Shown: piece after piece, positions 45,766-52,815 of the stretch
Position numbering within the stretch: the stretch's first letter is position 1
Layout of the letters: every line of letters begins with the position of its first letter
Assembly: GCF_029510815.1 (NCBI RefSeq)
Contig: NZ_CP120360.1
Location: 1 to 64,000 of the forward strand
Length of the DNA stretch: 64,000 nt
Reading direction: 5' to 3'
Source of the DNA: Janibacter sp. DB-40
Lineage (GTDB): Bacteria; Actinomycetota; Actinomycetes; Actinomycetales; Dermatophilaceae
Translations under genes and position numbers: made by a program
Notes under the pieces: model-generated
Database searches by the model: none
Told to the model about the DNA's origin: nothing
Seen by the model: the letters and a program-made list of their open reading frames with translations, nothing else

Positions 45766-46998
45766 GTGCTGTCAGCCACCGCCGCCGAGACCGTCCGGTC
45801 GACGCTGCCGATCATCGGGTCGAGGATCGACGAGATCACGCCGATCTTCTACCGGCGGATGTTTGCCGCCCATCCCGAGCTGGAGCGTGACCTGTTCAAC
45901 CGCGGCAACCAGGCCCAGGGCGACCAGCAGCGGGCCCTCGCCGGCGCGATCGCCGCCTACGCCACCCTCGTCGTCAGCGAGGAGCAGCCCGACGTGGACG
46001 CGCTCCTGTCCCGGATCGCGCACAAGCACGCCTCGCTCGGCATCGCGCCGGACCAGTACCCGATCGTCCACCAGCACCTCTTCGAGGCCATCGCGCAGGT
46101 CCTCGGCGACGCGGCCACCCCCGAGGTCGTCACGGCCTGGGACGAGGTCTACTGGGACATGGCCCACACGCTCATCCGGATCGAGAAGGGCCTGTACTCC
46201 CGCTTCGGCGTGGCCCCGGAGGAGGTGTGGCAGGACCTCGTCGTCATCGAGCGCCGCCAGGAGTCACCCGACACCGTGGCCCTCGTCCTGGCGCGCCGGG
46301 ACGGTGAGCCGCTGCAGCAGGCGCAGCCCGGCCAGTACATCTCCGTGCAGGTCACCCTGCCCGACGGCGCCCGGCAGATCCGCCAGTACAGCCTCACCCG
46401 GGCCCCCGACAGCCGCTCGTGGGGCATCACGGTCAAGGCCGTCCCCGCGGGCGTCGTCGACGGCACCCCCGTCCCCGCCGGCGAGGTGTCGAACTTCCTC
46501 CACGACAACGTCTTCGAGGGGGACCTGCTGCACTGCTCCCTCCCCTTCGGCGACCTCGTGCTGGAGGACCGGGCCGACCCCCTCCTCCTGGTGTCCGCAG
46601 GCATCGGCTGCACCCCGATCATCGGGATGCTCCACCACCTCGCCCGCACCGGCTCCGACCGGCCGGTGACCGTGGTGCACGCCGACCGGTCCCCGGCCCG
46701 CCACGCCCACCGCCAGGAGCTCGCGGAGCTGGTCCAGCGCATACCCGACGCCCGCCTGCACCACTGGTACGAGGACCTGGGCGTGCGGCCCACGAGCGAG
46801 ACGGTGCAGCGCGGTCGGATCGACCTCGACGCCGCCCACGTCGACCCGGAGGCGCAGGTCTACCTGTGCGGACCGCTGCCCTTCATGGAGCTCGTGCGCG
46901 GGCGCCTGGCCGGCCACGGGGTGCCGGAGTCGCACATCCACTACGAGATCTTCGGGCCCGACACCTGGGTGCCCCACGCGGAGTCGGCTGCGGTCTGA
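45766..46998 (+). CDS. hmp: Flavohemoprotein, nitric oxide dioxygenase
   Basis: This enzyme detoxifies NO to nitrate using O2 and NAD(P)H. The globin domain comes first (PIFYRRMFAAHPEL; proximal His in HKHASLGI, about residue 87). A ferredoxin-reductase-like FAD domain follows (RQYSLTRA, about 208) and an NAD domain (LVSAGIGCTPIIGML, then YLCGPLPFM). The product has 410 residues from GTG 45766, which lies five bases after AGGAGG; longer readings lack an RBS. A perfect inverted repeat 113 bases upstream may bind a NO-responsive repressor. Confidence 0.94.
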   Translation: MLSATAAETVRSTLPIIGSRIDEITPIFYRRMFAAHPELERDLFNRGNQAQGDQQRALAGAIAAYATLVVSEEQPDVDALLSRIAHKHASLGIAPDQYPIVHQHLFEAIAQVLGDAATPEVVTAWDEVYWDMAHTLIRIEKGLYSRFGVAPEEVWQDLVVIERRQESPDTVALVLARRDGEPLQQAQPGQYISVQVTLPDGARQIRQYSLTRAPDSRSWGITVKAVPAGVVDGTPVPAGEVSNFLHDNVFEGDLLHCSLPFGDLVLEDRADPLLLVSAGIGCTPIIGMLHHLARTGSDRPVTVVHADRSPARHAHRQELAELVQRIPDARLHHWYEDLGVRPTSETVQRGRIDLDAAHVDPEAQVYLCGPLPFMELVRGRLAGHGVPESHIHYEIFGPDTWVPHAESAAV

Positions 46999-47096
46999 GC
47001 GAAGGGGGCCGGCCGCCTCGTCCTGTGCGCCGCCGGGACCCGGTGCGCCGAGCGAGGGCAGCACGGCCGCGCCGCCGCGTCTGCCAGCATGAACCG

Positions 47097-48296
47097 GTGT
47101 CGACCCGGGCGATGTCACCTCGTCGGACCACCTCCCTTCGCGTGGTGGGGATCGACGTCGCCCGCTGCTGCGCCCTGCTGGGGATGATGGCGACGCACAC
47201 GCTGCCGGGGGACCACGCGCTCAGCGAAGCGGCCTCGGGGCGGGCGTCGGCCCTCTTCGCCGTGCTCGCGGGGGTGTCGTTGGCGCTGACGACCGGCGGC
47301 AGGGAGCGGCACCGCGGGCAGCGGCTGCTGGCCGACGCCGCCGGGCTGGCCGTGCGGGCACTGGCCATCGCGGCCATCGGACTGTGGCTGGGCGACGATG
47401 CCTTCTTCGACACGGATGTGGCCGTGATCCTCGCCTATTACGGGGTCCTGTTCCTGCTGGGGCTGCCCTTCCTCGCCGCCGGTCCGCGCACCCTGATGGC
47501 ACTCGCGGCTCTGTGGTGCCTGTGCGCCCCGGCCATCAGCCACCTGCTGAGGGGCACGATCAGCCCGGCGGGGCGCTTCGTCCCGGCCGCAGCCGACCTC
47601 GACGACGTCCCTCGCCTCCTCACCGACCTGCTGCTGACGGGCTACTACCCAGCCTTCACGTGGCTGACCTACCTCCTGGTCGGCATGGCGCTCGGGCGCC
47701 TCGACCTGCGCAGCCGTCGGGTCACCGTGGGCGCGGCGACGGGCGGTCTGGTCCTCGCGGTGCTTGCCCGGACCTCCTCGGCCGCCCTCACCTCCACCGA
47801 GGCGGCCACGAGAGCACTGACGACCTCCGCCTTCGGCGGGCCGGGAGGGCCGGTGGAGTCGGTGCGCGAGCAGAGCTACTACGGCACGACGCCGACCGAC
47901 ACCTGGTGGTGGCTCACCATCTCCGCCCCCCACTCGGGCACACCGCTGGACCTGGCGCACACGACCGGGACGGCACTGCTCGTCCTCGGCGTCGCTCTGG
48001 TGGTCACCACGACAGCCCCGCGGGTCTGGGCGGTCGCCTTCGGCGCCGGTGCCATGACCCTGACCCTGTACAGCGCGCACATCCTCATGCTCAGCCCGCG
48101 GGCGTGGCCGGCCGAGCCCGGCCCCACCGACGACGGGACCGCCCTTGGCTACCTCGGCACCCAGGTCGTCGTCGTGCTGGCGGTGGGGGCGGGGTTCGCG
48201 CTCGCGGGACTGCGTGGACCCCTCGAGTGGGTGGTCAGTCAGCTGTCGGGGCTGGGCGTGCGCGCCGTGGGCCCTCGCTCGCCGGCTCGCCGGTAG
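47097..48296 (+). CDS. Polytopic membrane protein, DUF1624/HGSNAT-like acyltransferase family
   Basis: A 399-residue membrane protein with about ten helices. The N-terminal signature VVGIDVARCCALLGMMATHT, with its His, resembles the DUF1624/heparan-alpha-glucosaminide acetyltransferase-like and DUF418-like families of actinobacteria. These are thought to move acyl groups across the membrane, but the substrate is unknown. GTG 47097 is taken as start (ATG 47112 is possible). It follows hmp by 98 bases, with a CGAAGGGG octamer at the hmp stop, so it may be separately expressed. Confidence 0.72.
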   Translation: MSTRAMSPRRTTSLRVVGIDVARCCALLGMMATHTLPGDHALSEAASGRASALFAVLAGVSLALTTGGRERHRGQRLLADAAGLAVRALAIAAIGLWLGDDAFFDTDVAVILAYYGVLFLLGLPFLAAGPRTLMALAALWCLCAPAISHLLRGTISPAGRFVPAAADLDDVPRLLTDLLLTGYYPAFTWLTYLLVGMALGRLDLRSRRVTVGAATGGLVLAVLARTSSAALTSTEAATRALTTSAFGGPGGPVESVREQSYYGTTPTDTWWWLTISAPHSGTPLDLAHTTGTALLVLGVALVVTTTAPRVWAVAFGAGAMTLTLYSAHILMLSPRAWPAEPGPTDDGTALGYLGTQVVVVLAVGAGFALAGLRGPLEWVVSQLSGLGVRAVGPRSPARR

Positions 48297-48307
48297 GCCG
48301 GCCGGGG

Positions 48308-48730
48308 TCAGCGGCCGGGCCGCGCCCCCCTTCGCCACTGGCTGATCGCCTCGGTGGACCACAGCGCCCAGGCGATGAGCACGGGTTGGAAGAGCAGCCG
48401 GACCGCCCGCTCGCGGTCGGTGTCAAGGCCGAAGGCGTCCCGGTGCTCGGTCAGCTGCGCGATGTTGCCGGGCAGGACCGCGACGAAGAGGATCGCCGCC
48501 CCGGTGCCCACGACGGCGCGGCGCGGCTGTCGCCAGCTGACCAGCAGGGCCACCCCCACGACGATCTCGACGACGCCGGAGAGCAGGACGACGGTGTCCA
48601 CGTCGAGGGGGACCCACGGTGGCACCTGCGCCCGGAACTCGCGTCGGGCGAAGGTCAGGTGGCCGGTGCCGGTGAGGACGAGGGCCGCGCCGAGCAGGGC
48701 CTGCGCGAGCGACCGGAGGGGTGCCGTCAT
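48308..48730 (-). CDS. DoxX-family membrane protein
   Basis: A 140-residue membrane protein with four predicted helices. The DoxX-like features are LLGAALVLTGTGHLTFARRE and the segment VVLLSGVVEIVVGVALLVSW. Relatives occur as subunits of quinone-linked oxidoreductases or as stress-associated proteins; no function can be fixed here. It is convergent with the upstream membrane protein and divergent from the enoyl-CoA hydratase gene. Confidence 0.8.
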   Translation of the reverse strand: MTAPLRSLAQALLGAALVLTGTGHLTFARREFRAQVPPWVPLDVDTVVLLSGVVEIVVGVALLVSWRQPRRAVVGTGAAILFVAVLPGNIAQLTEHRDAFGLDTDRERAVRLLFQPVLIAWALWSTEAISQWRRGARPGR

Positions 48731-48766
48731 CTCCCGACCCTACGTGGATGGGGCAGAGTCGGACCC

Positions 48767-49654
48767 ATGACGTACACGACGATCAGCCACGACCTCGACG
48801 ACGGCGTCCTCACCGTCACCCTCGACCGGCCCGACCAGCTCAACTCCTTCACGGTCGAGATGGCCGACGAGCTCGAGCGGACCTTCCGGGAGGTCAACGA
48901 CGACGATGCCGTGCGCGCGGTGGTCGTCACCGGCGCCGGGAAGGCGTTCTGCGCGGGCATGGACCTCACCGCCGAGGGCAACGTCTTCGGCCTCGACGAG
49001 TCGATGTCCCCCTCCCTCGACGACATGCAGCAGCTCGACGACCCCGCCCTCATCGACGGCGTGCGCGACACCGGCGGTCGCGTCACCCTGGCGATCCACG
49101 ACTGCCGCAAGCCGGTCATCGCCGCGATCAACGGTGCCGCGGTGGGCATCGGCGCGACGATGACCCTGGCCATGGACGCCCGGCTGGTCTCGACGAGGGC
49201 GCGCGTCGGTTTCGTCTTCGGGCGGATCGGGATCGTCCCCGAGGCGGCCTCGTCCTGGTTCCTCCCGCGGATCGTCGGGCTCCCGACCGCCCTCGACCTG
49301 GTCCTGTCCGCCGACATCCTCGACGCCGACGCAGCCGTCGCGGCGGGGGTGGCCACCGGGCCGCACGAGCCGGAGGACCTCCTCGGTGCCGCCCGGGCGC
49401 TCGCCGACCGCTGGACGAAGGGGCGCTCGCCGGTCGCGGTCGCCCTCGCCCGGCAGATGCTGCGGCGCAACGCCGCGACCCAGCACCCCGTGGAGGCCCA
49501 CCGGATCGACTCCCTGGCCATGTTCGAGACGAGCATCGGCGACGGCAAGGAGGGCGTGGCGGCCTTCCTGGAGAAGCGGGAGCCGCAGTACACGAGCCGG
49601 GCGTCGCAGATGCCGCGGTTCTACGAGGAGTGGATCGCCCGGGACGGAACCTGA
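48767..49654 (+). CDS. Enoyl-CoA hydratase/isomerase family protein
   Basis: A 295-residue crotonase-fold protein. The CoA-binding oxyanion segments are KAFCAGMDLTAEG and AINGAAVGIGATMTLAMD. The catalytic Glu is plausible at GIVPEAASSW, as in hydratases, whereas the first Glu is less clear. Such proteins act in fatty-acid or aromatic catabolism; the substrate is not evident. It is divergent from doxX with 36 bases between. ATG 48767 is chosen because the preceding frame lies antisense to doxX. Confidence 0.88.
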   Translation: MTYTTISHDLDDGVLTVTLDRPDQLNSFTVEMADELERTFREVNDDDAVRAVVVTGAGKAFCAGMDLTAEGNVFGLDESMSPSLDDMQQLDDPALIDGVRDTGGRVTLAIHDCRKPVIAAINGAAVGIGATMTLAMDARLVSTRARVGFVFGRIGIVPEAASSWFLPRIVGLPTALDLVLSADILDADAAVAAGVATGPHEPEDLLGAARALADRWTKGRSPVAVALARQMLRRNAATQHPVEAHRIDSLAMFETSIGDGKEGVAAFLEKREPQYTSRASQMPRFYEEWIARDGT

Positions 49655-49669
49655 CGGCACCCTCGGTCC

Positions 49670-49729
49670 GATCGGGTGGTCATCTCGTGCAGCAAGAATC
49701 GCGTCTTGTCGCACAAGTCGACCACCTGA
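49670..49729. terminator. Extended imperfect hairpin between convergent genes
   Basis: GATCGGGTGGTC (49670-49681) pairs with 49718-49729 with one G-T wobble. Inside are GTGC/GCAC and CAAGA/TCTTG around ATCGCG, separated by small internal loops. The 60-base structure fills most of the 117-base convergent gap and probably ends both transcripts. Confidence 0.5.
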
Positions 49730-49771
49730 TCGCGGGGCGCCGACGGGGGGAGCCGGGCGGACCCCCTTCCC

Positions 49772-50320
49772 TCAGATGAACTCGAGCGGGTCGAACTCGT
49801 CGATCTCGATGACCCGCACCCGCGGCAGGCGGCTCTTGAAGGCAGAGATGTCGTACTCGAGGTCGAAGAACTCCATGCCCGGCACGTCCCGCAGGCCACC
49901 CGCCATGAACTCGCCGAACCCGACGATGCCGACCCGGCGGTCCTCGTCCTCGGCGAGGTCCTCCATCTGCGGGGTGAAGTCGTTGTCGTGGCTGACAAGC
50001 ATGACGTCCGCGTCGCGCTCGATCAGCGCCTCGGCGGTGCGCTGGATCGCGATGTCGACGACCTTGCCCTCGCCCCGCAGCGGCACCGGCCGGTAGCCCA
50101 TGGCGAGCAACGCCTGGACGAAGGAGGCGGGCAGGTCACCGGCGACGGCGAGGAAGAACAGCCCCTTGACCGGCTGGTCCCAGGCCGCCTCGGTGTACTC
50201 GAGGAGCTTGTTCCAGCGCGGACGCTCCTCGGGCTGGGGGCGACGGCCGAGGACTGAGACCCCGAGCGTCGCGTCGATGTTCTCGCCGTCGACGAGGAGG
50301 TAGGTGGTGCGATCGGCCAT
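49772..50320 (-). CDS. NYN-domain (PIN-like, LabA/DUF88) protein
   Basis: A 182-residue NYN domain, a PIN-like nuclease fold. Acidic residues expected to bind metal are visible in YLLVDGENID (residues 7-16) and in MLVSHDNDFTPQ (about 105-116), with RVGIVGFGEF near the end. Most characterised members cleave RNA; no substrate is known for this subgroup. It lies next to a yrhK-like gene in the same orientation (28 bases). Confidence 0.85.
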   Translation of the reverse strand: MADRTTYLLVDGENIDATLGVSVLGRRPQPEERPRWNKLLEYTEAAWDQPVKGLFFLAVAGDLPASFVQALLAMGYRPVPLRGEGKVVDIAIQRTAEALIERDADVMLVSHDNDFTPQMEDLAEDEDRRVGIVGFGEFMAGGLRDVPGMEFFDLEYDISAFKSRLPRVRVIEIDEFDPLEFI

Positions 50321-50348
50321 GGGCCGACCCTATAGCGCGGGAGCCGGC

Positions 50349-50642
50349 TCAGAAGTCGCGCGCGGCCTCATCCTCGCCACCACCGGCGGACCCGAGGTGG
50401 ATCCGGCGGACGAGTCGAATGGTCGGTCGCACGACGAAGAGGACCGACCCCACGGTGAAGCACCAGATGGCGGCCGTCTCCGTCGCCTTCCAGAAGAAGA
50501 GGATGCTGCCGACCAGGAAGAGCAGCCCCGCGAGGAAATCGTTGGCGATCGACAGCGCCTCGTACGCGCCGTTCACTCGCAGGTTCGTCGGGCCGAGCGT
50601 CACGGAGACGTCCCAGCGCCCATCCCGGCTCTTTTCCCACAT
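50349..50642 (-). CDS. YrhK-domain membrane protein
   Basis: A 97-residue protein with two membrane helices (NDFLAGLLFLVGSILFFW and AAIWCFTVGSVLFVVRP) in the YrhK-like arrangement: short polar N-terminus, helix, K-A-T-E-T turn, helix, basic tail. Function unknown. RBS AGGAGG lies just upstream of the ATG. Confidence 0.75.
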   Translation of the reverse strand: MWEKSRDGRWDVSVTLGPTNLRVNGAYEALSIANDFLAGLLFLVGSILFFWKATETAAIWCFTVGSVLFVVRPTIRLVRRIHLGSAGGGEDEAARDF

Positions 50643-50725
50643 GCGTGTCCTCCTGAGGTCGGGTGCGTATCCTGCTCAGTCCTACCCGCCTACGCCGGCG
50701 GGACACTGAGGAAGGGAGATCCGCC

Positions 50726-50857
50726 ATGTGCGTACCGGTGCGATGCACGAGCTGCGGGAAGACGACCTGGTCGGGCTGCGGGGAGCACGTCGAGGAGGTC
50801 CGGGCGCAGGTGCGTGCCGAGGACTGGTGCACGTGCGCCGACGCCACGGCCGACTGA
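50726..50857 (+). CDS. Small Cys-rich (zinc-ribbon-like) protein
   Basis: A 43-residue protein starting MCVPVRCTSCGKTTWSGCGE and ending near WCTCADATAD. Six Cys, including C-x-x-C and two further Cys, suggest a single bound zinc. Similar short MCVPVRC proteins are widespread in actinobacteria, without known function. A strong RBS (GGAAGGGAG) eight bases before the ATG supports translation. It converges with the tetR gene, whose stop is ten bases away. Confidence 0.7.
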   Translation: MCVPVRCTSCGKTTWSGCGEHVEEVRAQVRAEDWCTCADATAD

Positions 50858-50866
50858 CGAAGGGGG

Positions 50867-51454
50867 TCAGCCCCGCCGGTCGTGCATCGTCACCCTGAGG
50901 GTGGGCACCGGCGAGTCCGCCCCGGCGATCGTCCACATCCGGGCGAGCGTCGGCTGCAGCAGGCGGTCACCGAGCTGACCCACGAGGACGGCGACGGCCT
51001 GCTCCTCGACCGGGATGCGGCTGCGCGCGATCCCGTGCTCGCGCAGCGTGCGCGTCTGCGCGATCGTCTCCGCGATGAGCTTGCGGGCCAGGCCCACGTC
51101 ACCCGGGTCCGGGGTGACCACGACCCGGCGCAGGTAGTCGATCGCCTCGGGGTTCGCCTCGAACATGCGGGTCACCGCCTCGTCGCGGCCCGCGACGACC
51201 TCGCCGGGGGGCCCCTCGAGCGGGACCGAGTCCAGCGCCCGGCGGAAGAGGTCGACGACGTGGTCGTCGACGCACCCGTGCAGCCCCTCCTTGCCCCCGA
51301 AGTGGTGCACGACCAGGCCCGGGGCCACACCGGCGACGCGAGCGACCTCGCGCAGGCTCGTCGCGGCGACTCCGCGCTCGCCGAAGAGCCCGAGGGCGAC
51401 GGTGAGGATGCGCTCCTTGGCATCGGCGGACGGGCCCGCCACTCGTGGGGTCAC
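50867..51454 (-). CDS. TetR-family regulator of the adjacent beta-oxidation operon
   Basis: A 195-residue TetR repressor. The helix-turn-helix is in ATSLREVARVAGVAPGLVVH followed by HFGGKEGL (about residues 30-57). The ligand domain follows. GTG 51454 is chosen because GGGAGG lies four bases upstream; GTG 51484 would add ten residues. It is divergent from the thiolase gene across 113 bases, which hold a possible promoter, so control of the fadA-fadB-caiB-acd operon in response to an acyl-CoA is probable. Confidence 0.85.
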   Translation of the reverse strand: MTPRVAGPSADAKERILTVALGLFGERGVAATSLREVARVAGVAPGLVVHHFGGKEGLHGCVDDHVVDLFRRALDSVPLEGPPGEVVAGRDEAVTRMFEANPEAIDYLRRVVVTPDPGDVGLARKLIAETIAQTRTLREHGIARSRIPVEEQAVAVLVGQLGDRLLQPTLARMWTIAGADSPVPTLRVTMHDRRG

Positions 51455-51495
51455 GGGGCCTCCCTTCGTCGTTGTCGGGGTCACACCCGGGACTA

Positions 51496-51525
51496 TTGCA
51501 CAGGTGTTCAGCGCGTGCGTAGGGT
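51496..51525 (+). promoter_or_regulatory. Possible promoter of the fadA operon
   Basis: TTGCAC and TAGGGT are 18 bases apart, predicting a start near 51532, 36 bases before the thiolase ATG. No clean TetR palindrome was found overlapping it, so the operator remains undefined. Confidence 0.4.
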
Positions 51526-51567
51526 GCGGACTGAATCGCCGTCGCGTATCCGAGAAGGAGCCGGTTC

Positions 51568-52788
51568 ATGCCCGAGCAGCCCCAGGCCGTCATCTACGAC
51601 GCCGTCCGCACGCCCCGAGGGAAGGGCAAGTCGTCCGGATCCCTCCACGAGGTCAAGCCGATCGACCTGACCGTCGGCCTCCTCGACGCCGTCCGTGAGC
51701 GCAACCCCGGCCTCGACGCCGCCCAGATCGACGACCTCGTCATGGGCATCGTCTCCCCGGTCGGCGACCAGGGCGCGGTCCTCCCGCGCATCGCGGCGCT
51801 GAAGGCCGGCTACCCCGAGCCGGTCGCGGGCGTGCAGCTCAACCGCTTCTGCGGCTCCGGCCTCGAGGCCATCAACCAGGTCGCGGCCCGCGTCCGCTCC
51901 GGCTTCGAGGACCTCTTCCTCGCCGGTGGTGTCGAGTCGATGTCCCGCGTCCCCATGGCCAGCGACGGCGGCGCCTGGGCCATGGACCCGGCGACCAACC
52001 TCGAGACCGGCTTCGTCCCGCAGGGCATCGGGGCCGACCTCATCGCCACCCTCGAGGGCTTCGACCGCGCCGAGGTCGACCGCTTCGCCGCACAGTCGCA
52101 CGCCCGTGCCGCGGCCGCGTGGGAGAACGGCTGGTTCGACCGGTCCGTCATCCCGGTCCGGGACGCCAACGGCATCACCATCCTCGACCGCGACGAGACC
52201 ATCCGCCCGGGCACGAGCGCGGAGTCGCTCGGCGGCCTCAAGCCCTCCTTCGCCGCGATTGGCGAGCAGGGCGGCTTCGACCACGTCGCCCTGGAGAAGT
52301 ACCACTCGACGGACGGGATCAACCACGTCCACCACGCCGGCAACTCCTCCGGCATCGTCGACGGTGCCTCGCTGGTGCTCATCGGCAACGAGAAGGCCGG
52401 CCAGGAGATGGGCCTGACCCCGCGTGCCCGCATCGTCTCCACCGCCGTCATCGGCTCCGAGCCGACGATCATGCTCACCGGCCCGGCGCCGGCCTGCCGC
52501 AAGGCCCTCGACCGCGTCGGCATGAGCGCCAAGGACATCGACCTCGTCGAGATCAACGAGGCCTTCGCCGCCGTCGCCCTCAAGCTCATCCGTGACATGG
52601 GGTGGACCGAGGAGCAGACCAACGTCAACGGTGGCGCGATCGCGATGGGCCACCCGCTCGGCGCGACCGGGGCGATGATCCTCGGCACCCTCGTCGACGA
52701 GCTCGAGCGCCGCGACCTCGAGCGCGGCATCGCCACCCTCTGCATCGGCGGTGGCATGGGCATCGCCACCATCGTCGAGCGCGTCTGA
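51568..52788 (+). CDS. fadA: Acetyl-CoA C-acyltransferase (thiolase)
   Basis: This thiolase makes the final beta-oxidation cleavage of 3-ketoacyl-CoA. The nucleophilic Cys is in [13 protein letters not shown] (about residue 94). His and second Cys are in [11 protein letters not shown] and [11 protein letters not shown]. The product has 406 residues. It is the first gene of a TetR-regulated operon and lies 27 bases before the fused hydratase/dehydrogenase gene, with which it should form the trifunctional complex. RBS GAAGGAG precedes the ATG. Confidence 0.95.
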   Translation: MPEQPQAVIYDAVRTPRGKGKSSGSLHEVKPIDLTVGLLDAVRERNPGLDAAQIDDLVMGIVSPVGDQGAVLPRIAALKAGYPEPVAGVQLNRFCGSGLEAINQVAARVRSGFEDLFLAGGVESMSRVPMASDGGAWAMDPATNLETGFVPQGIGADLIATLEGFDRAEVDRFAAQSHARAAAAWENGWFDRSVIPVRDANGITILDRDETIRPGTSAESLGGLKPSFAAIGEQGGFDHVALEKYHSTDGINHVHHAGNSSGIVDGASLVLIGNEKAGQEMGLTPRARIVSTAVIGSEPTIMLTGPAPACRKALDRVGMSAKDIDLVEINEAFAAVALKLIRDMGWTEEQTNVNGGAIAMGHPLGATGAMILGTLVDELERRDLERGIATLCIGGGMGIATIVERV

Positions 52789-52815
52789 ACCAGCGGAGAA
52801 GGAAGCCAGGAACCA

